A stretch of DNA of 64,000 bases from Aurelia coerulea (lineage: Eukaryota > Cnidaria > Scyphozoa > Semaeostomeae > Ulmaridae), in contig CM076952.1 of the NCBI GenBank assembly GCA_039566865.1, positions 15,334,501 through 15,398,500 on the forward strand, written 5' to 3'. Made by a program: the position numbers and the translations under genes. Below are positions 20,862 to 33,300 of this stretch, one piece after another. The notes under the pieces were generated by a model. The model was not told where the DNA came from. It saw nothing but the letters and a program-made list of their open reading frames with translations, and made no database searches. How positions within the stretch are numbered: the first letter of the stretch is position 1; each line of letters begins with the position of its first letter.

Positions 20862-22154
20862 ATGATGGCGACTGCGGTCGACACAGCTCAGTGCAAGGAG
20901 AATGTTTTCCCTGTTGAGGAAGAAATAATGTCAGAGACAGGAGTCATGTATGAAATGGAGGATATCGAGGAAATAGTTTTTACTGAAATAAGGAAGATTT
21001 TGAAAGCAAGACAACGCCCCTTCACAGAATCGATTTGCAAAGCGTTGCACAAAGCAAAGGGCCTAACTCGAAGCATGATAGCAACACAAATACAGAACAT
21101 GCTGGCTTCTGGAAAGATTTTCGACTTGCAGAATCGTGGTAAAGAATCCCTGCAGATAACAGGTGAAGATCCTTCTGCTTCAATTGGTCGAAATGATTGT
21201 GATGATAAAATATCAGAATATCGAAATGATTTACTCGCCGAAGCATCAAGGCACGAAAGTGAAATCACTGATATTGAAAGTTCTGCATGTTCTGAAAGTA
21301 TATGTGACAGTTCATTGGATAGTTTATCTGATACTAAAAGTATCTCTCAAATGCCTTTATCTTCTAAAAATAATGAAAACGATCAACAAAAATATTCTTC
21401 GGAAGTAATAGAACGATTAGAGAAAGTTGAGGGTCAGATCACTCAAATATTACAAGAAATGGGAAAAAACCAAGCAAAAAATTCTAAAAATGAAGAGACA
21501 ACAAGTTTGAGGATAGAAATATCCAAGCTGTTGGCTAAAGTTGAAAAATTGGAGGAGGAAAATAAAATCTTATAGAGAAAAATAAAAATTTAAAGCAGGA
21601 AAATATGAGACTTAATAGTGGAGAAGTTACAAGGAATGAGAAAGTGGTGCGTGATAAGACGGGACCTCCTCAGAGAGAGATGACGAACAGACAAATTTTT
21701 TTATTCCTATTTGGAATCCAGGGAGGGGGCGCCACACCCAGTGTCCGATTTTCTTTTTCAAGACCAAAACAGTCGAGCTGAGTGGCGTCCAGAAGTTTAC
21801 AGAAGCAGACAGCATGACGTTATCGAACCACACTATGGAATGGAATTTCCCAAGGAAACTGCTCGAAAATCCAATTTCACAACAACAACCAGTGGACCTT
21901 TAGAAACAAGAAATCGATTTAGTGTTTTTGAATGCACAGGAGACAGTATTTTGGAAGAACGAAAGAGAAACGTTGTCCCTGGAGAGCACACTTACGCAGA
22001 AGCAACGAGGAAAACATTAAAAAATGCGCCCCAAAATACAACCAGTGGACAAATGAGACAAAGTGGAAAACAACAATCCAATGTTCCCAAGAGCCAAAAC
22101 AATGGTTTCGGATCAGTAATTAGACTGGCTACACAATCTCTGTATGCTCCTTAG
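20862..22154 (+). pseudogene. LINE ORF1 remnant: SAMD1-like winged helix and coiled coil
   Basis: From ATG 20862 (MMATAVDTAQ...) residues ~33-99 form a winged-helix-like block (TEIRKILKARQRPFTESICK, then HKAKGLTRSMIATQIQNML and GKIFDL) resembling the SAMD1-type winged helix seen in some invertebrate LINE ORF1s. A Ser-rich acidic linker and a coiled coil (SSEVIERLEKVEGQITQIL...LAKVEKLEEENKIL) follow. A one-base loss at the TAG at 21573 breaks the frame; the next frame reads EKNKNLKQENMRLNSGEV, and the original frame resumes by 21711 (REGAPHPVSDFLFQ ... LETRNRFSVFE ... HTYAEATRK). Two indels therefore make it a pseudogene. The upstream extension to 20706 looks like chance. Confidence 0.6.
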
Positions 22155-23193
22155 AACTGATTTGTCGCTAATACAGAGACTTGTTGCCAAACAGTGTCTG
22201 AAATCGGACTAACTTGATAGCCTCGTTTTCATAAGCGCTACATGCGTAAAACGCGGACCACGGAATTAATATTTGGTTGTTGTTGCTGCTGTGATCAGTA
22301 ATCATCAAAATGACTCAAGAAAACAACACATTGATACCAAGTTTTATTCATGAGAATTTGAAAGAATTTTAGACAGTTTATGACTCTGACAAAATTGAGC
22401 ATGGACAGTGAACATAAATTTGAAATTTCAGAGGAGTTCAGAGTGACCAAAGATAAAGGAATCAAAGATTTGACAAGATTAGACATTACATCATCATTAT
22501 ACATTATCATTAGCAATCAGTTAAGTGGTATCTGAAGTACAAGGAATTTTCAAAGGAACTGTCCTTTATATTTGCTCCAAGTGATTTGCTGCATCAGATA
22601 GACAATCTCTCTCCAAGAAAAGTGCCATCTAAATGCATCCTGATACAAGGTCTGATAATAATGAAGCAGGTATCTTGCTTTAAACAAACCCCTATGGATT
22701 AAAGATATCAACATCAATGTGATGAAGTAACAAGTACTTGTTAAATCACAAGCAAAAAATTATATCACCCTTTCCTTTCCCTATGTGATCCAAACACGGG
22801 GGGGGGGGTTGGATCACATAAGGAACTTCCATAGTAAAAGTACCTGGGGATTTTTGGTCATGTTCACAAAAAACCATAAAATTTTTTTACTAAAATATCT
22901 AAAGATTGTTTCATTTGGCAAATCAAGTGCATTCAAACCAAAACAACTGTTAAGGTGATAAAGTACAACAGCCCAACATTGCGAAGTAACATGCTTGCAG
23001 TTAGATAATATTAGAAATTGAAATACACGAGCCAAATGTAAACGAAAAAATCACTGCTAACCTGAACTTAGAGTAGGCCTACACCTACACTACACTGCAG
23101 TTTTGTACTGACAAATGACACTCACTGCTGTCTTGAAAATGCCTCTCAAGTATTGCAACAGCATTACATTTTGCCATTTCCTGTTAGAGCACT
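22155..23193. other. No recognisable gene
   Basis: No supported coding frame. An 11-base G run at 22797-22808 is the only striking point. This interval separates the ORF1 remnant from the next TIR element. Confidence 0.4.
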
Positions 23194-24546
23194 AATAGAC
23201 CATTCCCATGATTACGTCATCACCAGTGCGGCGCGCAATGCATGCTGGTACTTGTAGTTAAACACCTGGCCGAGTTAGTGTGTTTTGTGTAGGAAGTGAA
23301 TGAGAAGTCGTGTATTGCGTTGGAAATATCGAAGAAAAATTTGAGAAATCAACTACATTTACCGAAGAACATATCCCCAGATGTTTCAGAAACTCAAGTC
23401 CTGGATTCAGTTTGACTAGAGTGCAGACGAAGGAATTTTTAGGGGGAAGATTTGACGAAAGTGCAGTGTGGCCTAATGAAAACATTGCGAGCGAAAAAGG
23501 AGGCAAGGAGGTGATTGTTTTCGGATGATTCACATGCCGTTTACTGGAGTCCAGAACTTTAATTCTTTATCTAATAACTCTATCCCAGTCGGAAAAAATT
23601 CTGAAAAACATTGACTGACGCAAACGTGGAAACACCGGACAGCGAGAAAGAATTTCAGAGATCCAGGTTTGGAACAGCACACATCAAGCGTATAAATGAA
23701 AAAAAAAAACAGAATTTTGAATTTCTCAAAACTATAGAAAATTGAGAATTATAGTAAAGTCTCAGATTTTCCTCCTTGCAGTAAGCAATATACTCAATTT
23801 TATGGTGCTTAATGTAACCATAGCCGAAATGCAGCGATTTGACTTCAGTGATTTTCATCGCGTTCAGTACGTGAAGGGGGAAAGTTCTCCTTTCATACGA
23901 TTGCCGTTGGAAGCCAAAAAATTGAAAACGTCAAACTCCCAATGGCTCCGTCTCTGCACAAGATAATAAACTCAAATTTTAGATTTTGGTGTAATTTTAG
24001 AGAAAGAGTGCAGCGCTTTCTCTCCCCTTTTCTTGCCTCCTCGAATCACTGGCAATGTTTATGTTAGGCCGCAGTACGTTTTCATTGACTTTCCTTGCGA
24101 ATATTTCCTTCATCTCCGCTTCATAGTAGCACTTAAACCCCTGATTAGAGTTTCTAAAACCTCTAGGGACATGCCTTTTCGGGGAATTTAGGTGATTTCT
24201 CAAATTTTTCTTCGACCTTTCTAACGCAAAACACAACTTACCATATGCTCGCAATGTTTTCATAAGGCCACACTGCACTTTCGTCGACTCTTCCCTCTAA
24301 AAATTCCTTCGTCTGCGCTCTAAGTCAAACGGAATCCAGGACTTGAGTTTCTTAAACATCTAGGGACATGTTCTACAATAAATTTAGTTGATTTTTCGGA
24401 TTTTTCTTCGATATTTCCAACTCAATACACAACTTCTCATACAGTTCCTATACAAAACACACTAACTCGGCCACTTGTTTAACTACAAGTGCCAGCATGC
24501 ATTGCGCGCCACACTGGTGGTGACGTAATCATGGGAATGGTCTATT
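23194..24546. mobile_element. TIR element with ~300-bp arms, 1.35 kb
   Basis: AATAGACCATTCCCATGATT at 23194 is mirrored by the end at 24546, and the inverted homology continues inward for about 300 bp (to about 23500 and from about 24245), including GCGCGCAATGCATGCTGG and the CCGAGTTAGTGTGTTTTGT block. A third, more diverged copy of the arm lies at 24001-24245 directly beside the right arm. No transposase frame is visible. It ends next to SGNH-domain coding sequence. Confidence 0.75.
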
Positions 24547-25003
24547 GGAGAATCCTTCCCAGGAGCAACAGTTGAGAAGATGAAATTTTATTTGGAGCCT
24601 GAAATCATGTCCAACCCAGATGGCGTCATACATTGTCAAACAAATAACTTGCGAAACGAAAGCCCTGAAAGTGTCGCAAATAAGATCGTGGATTTGGCAA
24701 TGGAGGCAAAGAAACGCACGCAGCATGTTGCTGTATCCAGTTTAATCATGAGAACGGATTCACAAGAACTTGTTGAGGAGACGAGATCACTTTGTCCGAG
24801 GAAACTTACGTGTCCCCCCGTGCAGTGGGTTAAAGCGCATGCGCTCATCAGAGCTTCAATCCCAAAATGCTACTGCGCATGAGCTTTAACCTACTGCACG
24901 GGGGAAGCATGGGTTTCCTCGGGCGAAGCGTATCTCGTCTCCCCAACAAGAACTGGATGCAAAGAGAACAAAGGTGAACATTTTTTACTTGAGAGATATT
25001 TAG
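24543..25003 (+). pseudogene. SGNH/GDSL-like domain fragment of a LINE ORF1, split by a MITE
   Basis: The frame after 24543 reads IGESFPGATVEKMKFYLEPE, then NPDGVIHCQTNNLR and SPESVANKIVDLAMEAKK. This corresponds to the SFPGAT...PDxIIxHxGTNDL...SPExIA core of SGNH-hydrolase-like domains found in LINE ORF1 proteins; the usual catalytic-site segment GTNDL is changed to QTNNL. The frame is interrupted at 24771 by a 175-bp MITE. Skipping the MITE and one 9-bp target copy resumes the frame as QELDAKRTKVNIFYLRDI and stop (TAG 25001-25003). The N-terminal GDS block is missing. It could be the C-terminal part of the ORF1 at 20862, but the sequence between does not prove that. Confidence 0.6.
24771..24945. 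mobile_element. 175-bp fold-back MITE, copy 1
   Basis: Nearly the whole length folds back: GAGGAGACGAGATC...GAGGAAAC...CCCCCGTGCAG...GGTTAAAGC faces its inverse ending GATCTCGTCTCC-like. Direct repeats ACAAGAACT (24762-24770 and 24946-24954) flank it, and removing the element restores an SGNH reading frame. Copy 2 is at 43340-43524. Confidence 0.85.
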
Positions 25004-25047
25004 ATTAGTTACCAGTAGATTTCGTTATGCATAACAACATTCTTAGT

Positions 25048-27252
25048 AAACAACTAGCTGTTAACGCAGTTAAGTAAGTGCTGCTCATAGCGTTAGTCAA
25101 AATAACATTCCGCAGATTGTTAAAAGAATAAATGTCAGAGCGGACGTTTTGGAGCATGTGTTTGAAACCAAGGTAAATTGCAGCTGTTTGAAGTACAACA
25201 ATTAAAACAACTACGAGAACTGTTTGTAAATTTCAAGACTGCATTACACGACTATAATACTAGCTAAAACGTAATTTGATATTAATCTCAATTCAAGTCT
25301 TCAATTGCAATTTTAAGACTCAGTTAATCAATGTCAGTTCATTTTGTACATTCTTGGACTGCAAGGCTATGTTTTCCCCAGGTGGTACCTCAAATAGTAT
25401 ATGATGTTCTCATTTGGCCATAGATCAACACTGGCATTTTGAAGTAAAAATAGTTTATGATGCTTTAGAAGTAATACAGTAGCTTTGATCATTCCTTCGT
25501 AATTAGCTCAGAATGTCAATTATCTGCTTCCATCTGCATTAATCAGCCTCTTCAATAATATTCAAACAACTTGATACATGATGGCAATACACAAAGTGTT
25601 CCCTTTTCAATTCTGTGTCAAATAACAGGTTTTGTATTATGCCTCAAATGAAAACAAGTCTTGAGGGTATATGATGCACAACAGTTGGCCATATTCTTCA
25701 AAAGTACATCTGGTAACAGTTTGTATCAACGTTAAAAGGTCACAAGGTGTGAAGAATGGTCACAGAAGCAATGCTGATCCAATGCTTTTTGGTCTTTGTA
25801 AGAATGTGCATCCAGCAATTTATGCTGTGTTGGTCTTTGGATGTCAATGGTTAAAGAAGCAAATACTGATCCAATGCTCTGCAAACAGTTACCGGAATGT
25901 GAATTGTTAATATGTTGCTAATCCAATGCTGTGTTAATCTTTACATGAGCTGTTACAAATTAATAAGTTACCTTTCATTTCTGCAACAAAATGTACATGA
26001 GATATTAAGCTTTTGTGTATGAAATATATATGTGCATGGTCACATGGCAACATTAAAGGGACCTTTGTAACGAGCATGGTTTGTGAATACACCATTTGTG
26101 GTCTTTTCGTTGTCGCCATTTTTACAGTCCACAAAAATGACCACCAATAAAAAGATGGCATATGCAAGGTATGGTGGTTGAAAAGGCCGATTTAGGTACC
26201 TAAGTAGATAACAGAAATATACTGCCAAAACATTTGTGCTAAAGGAGGGGAAAAATTAATCAAGCTTTCAATTATCTTTTTGTGCAATGCTCTCTTGTGA
26301 TTTTCTATGCAATGGGAAATTATCTCTTCTGTTCTGAAACAATTCATGGCACATTTATGCACCAGATGTTTGCAGTTTTCAAAGCAAAAAGAAAACTACT
26401 GTTCTAAAGTGCAACAATACTCTACTAAAAGATTAATTCTTACCTATTCTAATCAAATACATAAAACCCTGAGTTAGGATTGTGAATAATAGATACCATG
26501 TACCCATCTAATAAGAAAATTGCATGGTTGTTATCCGTGAAAACATTTTCAAGTGCTGTATGCAAAGGAATGAATGGTGAATCATTATCATCTTGTGTAT
26601 TACTACAGTGAATTGCCTTGACAAATATTTCCAAAAGTAATTGAGCATCCTGAATGATCAGATTCGTTTAATTTGCTGTTTGTTTCAGTTGGTTTTGAAT
26701 GGTTTGGAAGTAGTAGCTTTCACTGTTTATCACCACAATGGGTGATTTATTTTTCTTTCCACAATGGGAAAGACACTGTTGTTGGATGCCTCAGTGGGCA
26801 TTTCCGATATATTTGCTTTTGTTGCTACAAGTGGCAATACCAAAATAGGTTTATACGTTTCATTTGTTGCCACAAAGGGCAGGTCATTGCTGTTTATTTG
26901 TGAAAGCGTAAGAAACGCGCTTAGGCCTTCGTTGATGAAATCTTCCTGTGGAGCCTATCCGCTGCAGAACAATAAATTGTCAACACAGCAGAGAGGATAA
27001 AAAGAAATCCTCTCATATTTACTATGAAATGAGATTTTAAAAAATTATTTGATACGTACCAGAGTCAGTGAAAATCCCCTTCTTCTTCTCGCAATGAACG
27101 TGAGCCAACTTCTTGGGCAGTCAGCAAAGCAAGCAGGATGCCAGAAATTCTGTTGTTGCTGTTGTTTGTTTTTGCATCCATACGTGGAGATCGACACAGG
27201 AATTTCAATCAACCCGTCTAAATTCTGCTACGCGCATGCGCTTAAGCAGCAA
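25048..27252. repeat. 2.2-kb dispersed repeat, copy A
   Basis: Starts near CAACTAGCTGTTAACG and ends near GCGCATGCGCTTAAGCAGC. The same sequence, with point changes and small indels, is at 57731-60222 in the same orientation. Copy A directly abuts a truncated LINE RT at 27253. No clear TIRs or target duplications were seen, so its type is undecided. It contains the protease-like fragment at 26449-26672. Confidence 0.8.
26449..26672 (-). pseudogene. Fragment of an OTU/UL36-like cysteine-protease-type ORF
   Basis: The minus strand reads SDHSGCSITFGNICQG in one frame and, after a one-base shift, NTQDDNDSPFIPLHTALENV then NNHAIFLLDGYMVSIIHNPN and SGFYVFD. The pattern (W/CSxTFG...PLxxALxxxF...AIFxLxGYxVxI...FYVFDSH) is that of cysteine-protease-like domains carried by some invertebrate transposons. 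The expected SHxR after VFD is replaced by a stop, followed by GGTAAG, so a splice donor is an alternative reading. Copy B of the host repeat (59450-59640) keeps the same block with further deletions. Confidence 0.35.
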
Positions 27253-28325
27253 CTGCCTCTGAAGGTTACAGAGTGTAGTCCAAAAGTGTGTGTTTTTATT
27301 TGAGGCAATTTTACCAAATTTTTGATCCTAAGGTTGTATTCCACTTGCTTAGTACTGAAAAAATCCCAAAGGTATGATGGATTCAACGAATTCAGAGTTT
27401 TGAATACTTCTAACATCAGTTTTTGGAGATTTTTGACGTGGATTGTTGTATCTGCCGCTCTCCTTAGACACATATCAAACGATGCATCATAATCCTTATG
27501 GAGCACCCTTAGTGCACGTTTATGTGTTCTATTAATCTCTTTGTTTGCAGCTTTAGAAGAGAACATCCAAATCAAAGGGCAATAATTGAAATTTGCCAAC
27601 ACCGTTGTATTACATAAGAGTTTAGCTTGTGTATCATCAAGATAGTTCCGAAGTCTTGAGAATGCACTCACTTTTTTATTTATTTTACCGCACAATTCAG
27701 TAATATGCTTGTCAAAATTCAGCTTAGAATCAATCGTTACTCCTAAGAGTTTTACTTGTTGGCATTGATTGATGATCTGATCATCAATACTAAGACACAT
27801 TTGCTGGTCACTCTTTAGCCCTAGGAATATAAGCTGGAATTTTTCAGGGTTTGCTACCATCCCGTTTTCGGTAAACCACTGTAAAATCGAGCTCAGATCA
27901 TTTTCCAAGTTGTTTATCACTTCATCAAGGGTCCTACTCCTTGCCTAGATTGTATTGTCATCTGCAAAGTTGCAGATTTCTGATTCCAAGTCAATTAGGA
28001 ACAGGTCATTGATAAAAATGTTGAACAGCATCGGTCCAAGGACCGATCCTTGCGGTATTCCTATCTTGATTTTTCCAAGGGAACTGTAGGAGGAGCCCAC
28101 TTTAACTCTTTGGCTACGGCCTGTCAGATAGCTATACATGAATTTGAGGCTATTTCTGTCGAATCCATATGCCTCAAACTTGGCTATCAACAAATCATGC
28201 AGGATACAGTCATAGGCCTTGGAAAGATCCATTAATACGGTACCAACAATCCCCGAGGCATCGAGGCATTTTCGCCATGATTCGATTACATCGTTATCGT
28301 GCGTTATTTGCAATAGAGTCCCTTC
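27253..28325 (-). pseudogene. LINE reverse transcriptase fragment (CR1/Rex1-like)
   Basis: Minus-strand frame: TLLQITHDNDVIESWRKCLD, VLMDLSKAYDCILHDLL (motif A), MYSYLTGRSQRVKVGSSYS, GIPQGSVLGPMLFNIFINDL (motif B), FADDNTI (motif C), one in-frame TAG (about 27947), then GMVANPEKFQLIFLGLKSDQ, LLGVTIDSKLNFDKHI, ANFNYCPLIWMF and KRALRVLHKDYD. It stops abruptly after THTFGLHSVTFRGS at the edge of repeat copy A, so the 3' end is lost. The upstream endonuclease part is present but inverted (28326-28560). Confidence 0.85.
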
Positions 28326-28560
28326 TTTTGAAAGCCCTTCTCTCGAAATCATATTCTCTGAACTGACAGTTTGTAAAAAGAAGTGGATTATTTTTAGCAT
28401 CTATCGACCTCCAGATGCTGCCAACCTAGAGCTATTTTTCAGAGAGCTATCTCTTTCCTTGATTGAACTCTGCTTTGGACAAATACGACAACGTATTGAT
28501 TATGGGTGATATAAACATTGACACTCATGATATTCAGCATCCCGGATATCTTCTATATTA
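28326..28560 (+). pseudogene. Inverted LINE endonuclease fragment
   Basis: Plus strand: SPSLEIIFSELTVCKKKWII, FSIYRPPDAANLELFFRELS, then after a frameshift NSALDKYDNVLIMGDINID and THDIQHPGY. These are APE-endonuclease blocks of a CR1/Rex1-like LINE (IYRPP and GDxNxD). It sits head-to-head with the RT fragment of a similar element, the arrangement expected for 5' inversion by twin priming. Confidence 0.75.
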
Positions 28561-29626
28561 TTAAAAGGTAAAGCGAATTTTGTGTTGCGTAAAACTCGAG
28601 CACCGTTGCACTGATCCTCGCGAAACTTTCCAAATACCTTCTCCTTCCCTCTACGGGGTGCAATAGAGATTTTGTTTTTCTCTAATTCGCCCCCAAATCA
28701 GGGTAATTTGAGATGCTTCCTACGTACCTGAATGAAAATAAGATTCGTAGCTGCAACATGACCCAATTAAACATTAACCATGGCTGAGACGGCAACTATG
28801 ATAACAATTGAACATTTGATACAAACGCGTCTCCGTATCCCTGGTGAGCAAAGAACAACAAAGCAAGAAAGGGGGAACTAAATCAACGAGAGTAGCGAAG
28901 GCACGAGAGCGCAATGTGGGCATCTAAATCATTTAGAGTATATTTAAAACTAAGAGAAAAAGAAAACAAGCAGAGAGTGCACGGAAGGCAGTAAGGGCAA
29001 AGCAGGCAAACGAGAGATAGTGAAGGAGTGAGAAAAAATACGATAATGAGAGCAAGGAGAGAAGATGTTGGCCATCGAGTCAACTGGATAGATCGAGGAG
29101 ATCTTAAGGGTCTGCAGAATTATTGAAAGTATTCTGCATGGAGAAGATATAAACAGTTAACAGAGAGATAGAGAGTACCAAATAGACCCCATCCTAAGGT
29201 ATATTCAGGATATTTGTGCTTAGGCTGGGTACCAAGCATCAACCCGACATGATAATTCCTAGCATGAAAATAGATGCCGAAAAATATTTTCTCTGAACCA
29301 ACACTATTAACATTTATGAAGTCAGCATCTTATATCCGTGGAAAAGTGCCCCAAATGATTAGATTGCTCATAATTTATTTGGAAATTTCAATACTTTGTT
29401 ACTTGATCTTAGTTTGGTTTGTAAAAAATATTTTACCCGTTGTTTTACTGTCTCCCATATTTGAGACCCAAAAAGGTAATCTAGAATTTGAGGAACCCAA
29501 CAGAACAGAACCCCCCCCCCCCCCCAACTTGGGAAAATAGTTAGAATATATATATGTACACATCTCTCCCTTAGTAACTGGCGCACGTAAACAAGGGAGT
29601 ACAAAGACCAGCAGCCTTTGCCATCA
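28561..29626. other. No recognisable gene; purine-rich patch and C run
   Basis: 28850-29180 is unusually purine-rich on the plus strand (many GAGA/AAGG words), with no sustained frame of known type. An 18-base C run lies at 29508-29526. Confidence 0.35.
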
Positions 29627-30245
29627 TTTCATTTCATTTTCATTTTACAATATTTACACAAGTTAATAGGATTCATATATAAATATGTTTTTAAACCTGA
29701 CCTGTTTCAACAAAAAGAAAAAAACCTAACTACTAAAACTAAGAACAAAAGAAATGTACATGCCTAATTTACAATATTATACAAAACTAAGACTAATTAA
29801 TAAAATAAAAGTTGTCCCTGTCTATAGTTGTCCTTTGAAGATTTTTAGGGAGGGTGCCAATTTTGTCTCTCTTTCTAGGTTGTTCCACAGTTTCGCACCG
29901 CGACAAGAAAAAGCCTTTTGGCCATTGAGAGTTTTTAGGAACGGTATCTTAAGATCAGTTTCTGATGAGCGCAGAAACCGCTCTCTACCGTCCGAACATT
30001 TTATGAATAATTTGTTCAAGTAGTCTGGGGCAAGCGAATTCAAAGATTTATAGGTTAGCGTGGCTGTCTCTTTTCTTACAAGATTTCTGATATTTGACCA
30101 GCCAAGATTCTCAATTATCGGAGCAGCAGAAGCATCGTATCGGCTGCTCGTTACAATTCTTGCAGCCCTATTTTGGATCTTTTGCAAGGCGATCGTTTGC
30201 AAGGCCATCGTCTGCTTTTGTTTTTGCGAATTTCGTACAGTCACT
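29627..30245 (-). mobile_element. LINE 3' end (CR1-like RT C-terminus and 3' UTR)
   Basis: Minus-strand frame from about 30244 to 29822: ALQKIQNRAARIVTSSRYDA, PIIENLGWSNIRNLV, LTYKSLNSLAPDYLNKLF, LKTLNGQKAFSCRGAKLWNN and LAPSLKIFKGQL, the standard C-terminal tail of CR1-type ORF2. The 3' UTR runs to a short GAAAT repeat tail near 29627-29645. It is 5'-truncated near 30245-30330. Confidence 0.75.
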
Positions 30246-30394
30246 TATTCTGGAAGCTGTGCAGAGCAAGTCGCCGACTTCGCGAAAAGCATGCTGGTCT
30301 TTGTACTCCCTTTAACTTTCCATACACTTGAATGCCAATTACGACGGCGGTCCAGCGCGGCGCCGCAGGCGACGCCCAGCAAAGCCTAGTACAA

Positions 30395-33300
30395 AATTAA
30401 TTTCCTTCTGTACTGTTTTTGGATTGTCAAATTTAGTGAAGGATAAAACATGTTTCACGAAAGATCATAGTTCGTCAATTGACGTTATGCTAACGAATAA
30501 ACCCAGATGTTCTCAAAATACCTCTGTTTTTGAAACTGGTTTGAGTAACTTTCATGGTCTTGTCATAACTTTGATGAAAATACATATACCTCGCCTAAAA
30601 CCAAAGATTGTTAAATACCGCAGCTACAAGAAGTTTGACTCTGAATATTTTTTGCAAGATGTAAAAAATACGAACTTTAAAGCGGATGTGAACGATGTGA
30701 ATTTGTCCTATATAAATCTCTCATCAGCTTTCCGAAAAATTGTAGATAAACATGCTCCTTTGAAGACTAAGGTTCAGAGAGGAAATACTGCCCATTTCAT
30801 GAATCAACAATTACAAAAGGCAATATAGAGGAGCATCGCCCTAAATGGTCAGCTAACGTTTTTCATCATATCTGACCGCGCTGCAAAAACTTCGTTTCAA
30901 AAGGAGTTCGGGCCTGGATTTTGCAGGAAAGTGCGTTAAAATTATTCGCTGATGCCAGTTCTCAGATTTTGTCTTGTTGTTGTCGTTTTGTAGCGCCTAT
31001 CCTTGTCCTGAAGGATGTTTTTAAAACACTTACCTGAAGTGGATAAAGATAAGAGTATTCCAAGCCCAATATTTGTTTTCTTCGCGTTGCCTCGAGATTT
31101 TGTATAAAGTACAACTAAAGTTTGTTTTTAGGCAACTCCAACCCTCCAAAGGTTATTTTTGAAGAATAATCTCAGAAATCTACATTGAATGTGAAAGCCG
31201 GGGGCTTTATTTTGGTTGTGGTCAGACTGGCCTACCTGCGCCCCTATTGGTCAGCCTGTTGATTCTGACTTCCCTTACTGACCCCCCTGTCAACCACACT
31301 GTTAGAAGTCATAAGGTTAAAGTCATAATCCTCAAGATAATGGTAAAATTATAAATCTTGATTTTTTTGTCAATTACTGCCTTGTTGATTTCATTTGTGT
31401 AAAGGTTTCATTCACGAACTAACTTCCCGTTGTAGTCAATTTCATCATTTTATCTATCAATAATTTGAAATGTAACTATATCAATTCATGCTTCTTGCAA
31501 ACCCCTCCTCCCTTTGCTTCATATTCAAAAATATCCCATAGACCTCCTTATTCCTTCCCTCGGCACTCACAGTTTAATAATCCTGCTTAGGTTTGCTGCG
31601 ACGAGATAAGTTCAACCAGGTAACTGCGAAGGCATCGTTATGAATTAAGGGTACGTCCAAATTAGACGCCATGCGCCATGCCAAAGATTGGGCCGTTCAG
31701 ACCGGCTTGCGTTTGAACTGAAAATCTACCAAGACAAAAAAGAAGCTAGTCGTTATATTTAAGTTTAGCTTTCAGAAAGAGTTAATGAACATGTTAACCG
31801 TGATTTGCCCAGTCTTAGGGCGTTTCCTTATTTTCAAATCGATTTTGTTGCGAAACCTGACCATTTAGGGCGAAGCCTCTCTATACTAGATCAAGGCTCA
31901 AAAAAAGACTTAATAAAAACCCTACCCCAGAAAGTAGAAGTAAGTTCAAAAAGCAGCGTAACAAATGTGTTTCTCTAAAGAAGAAAGCTATGAAAAACCA
32001 TTTTAAAAAGGCGACAAGTAATGGTACAATGTCTAATAAAGAATTTTGGGATCTTGTTAAACCCTTTCTTTCAAATAAAGGGGGACTTATGAGTAGCGAT
32101 ATTTCTCTTGTGAAAAATGATACCGTTATAACAGATGACCGGGAATTGACAGAGATTTTCAATGATCATTACGTAAATATCGTAGAGAAATCTAGCGGCA
32201 AGAAGCCTAGTAGCCTAGTAGTAAATTGTTCGATTAATTCTCGACAAATATAAGAACCACCCCAGCGTCCTAGCTATCATTCAAAACCCAGAACAATTGT
32301 TAAACACCTTCACTTTTCATGAAATAAGCAATGAAGATGTTATGAAATTATTAAAATCCCTAGATGGAAGAAAATCTACTGAGCTTAATAAATAAATAGA
32401 TAAATACCCACGAAGCTTGTATCTCTTGCTTCTAACGAACTCACAGTCGCACTAACCATGGCAATATACTATAGCATTCGCAACTCTAGTTTCCCAGATG
32501 ATGCAAAAAAGGCGGTGGTCTGTCCTTTAGATAAGGGGGAGCCAAATCGTACAGTAGAAAGGAATTTCCACCCAGTTAGTGTTCTTAATACCTTTTCAAA
32601 GATATACGAAAAAGTTCTAAAACAACAATTGATTCAACTTCGAGACAACACGCTTTCTGTTTTCATTGCTGCCGATAGACGAGCATACGGCACCCAACTT
32701 GTCTTAATACGTCTGATAGAAGATTGGAGGTCTAGCCTCGACAACGACTATCTTGTAGGTGCTATCCTAATGGATCTTTCAAAAGCCTTTGACTGCATTC
32801 CACATAATTTGCTTATTGCAAAATTACATGTATATGGATTCGAAGAAGACGCGTTTGTCCTCAATTACTCTTATCTCAAACGACGGAAAAAAAAGCGTAC
32901 GGATAAATAATACGTACAGTTCTTTTCAAGAGGTGATATCTGGTGTGCCCAAAGGATCTGTCCTGGGCCCAATCCTGTTTAATTTTATATAAATGATTTA
33001 TTTTTTTTCATAAACAGGCAACTCTCTACAATTATGCTGACGACAATACGCTTACTTATTTTTCGAAAAACATGCCCGATCTTGTGAATATTTTGGAAAA
33101 AGAAACAGGAATTGCTTTATCCTGGCTAGAGCAAAATGAAATGATTGCCAACCCTGAAAAATTCCATGCTTTATTGCTCAGAAAAAATCCAGCAAATACT
33201 ATTGGAGAGCAAATTAACATTAACGGTAATGTAATCAAATCTGCTAATCAAACAACATTTGGGTCTAAAAGTCTGAAGTCTATCGGGCCACAGATTTGGA

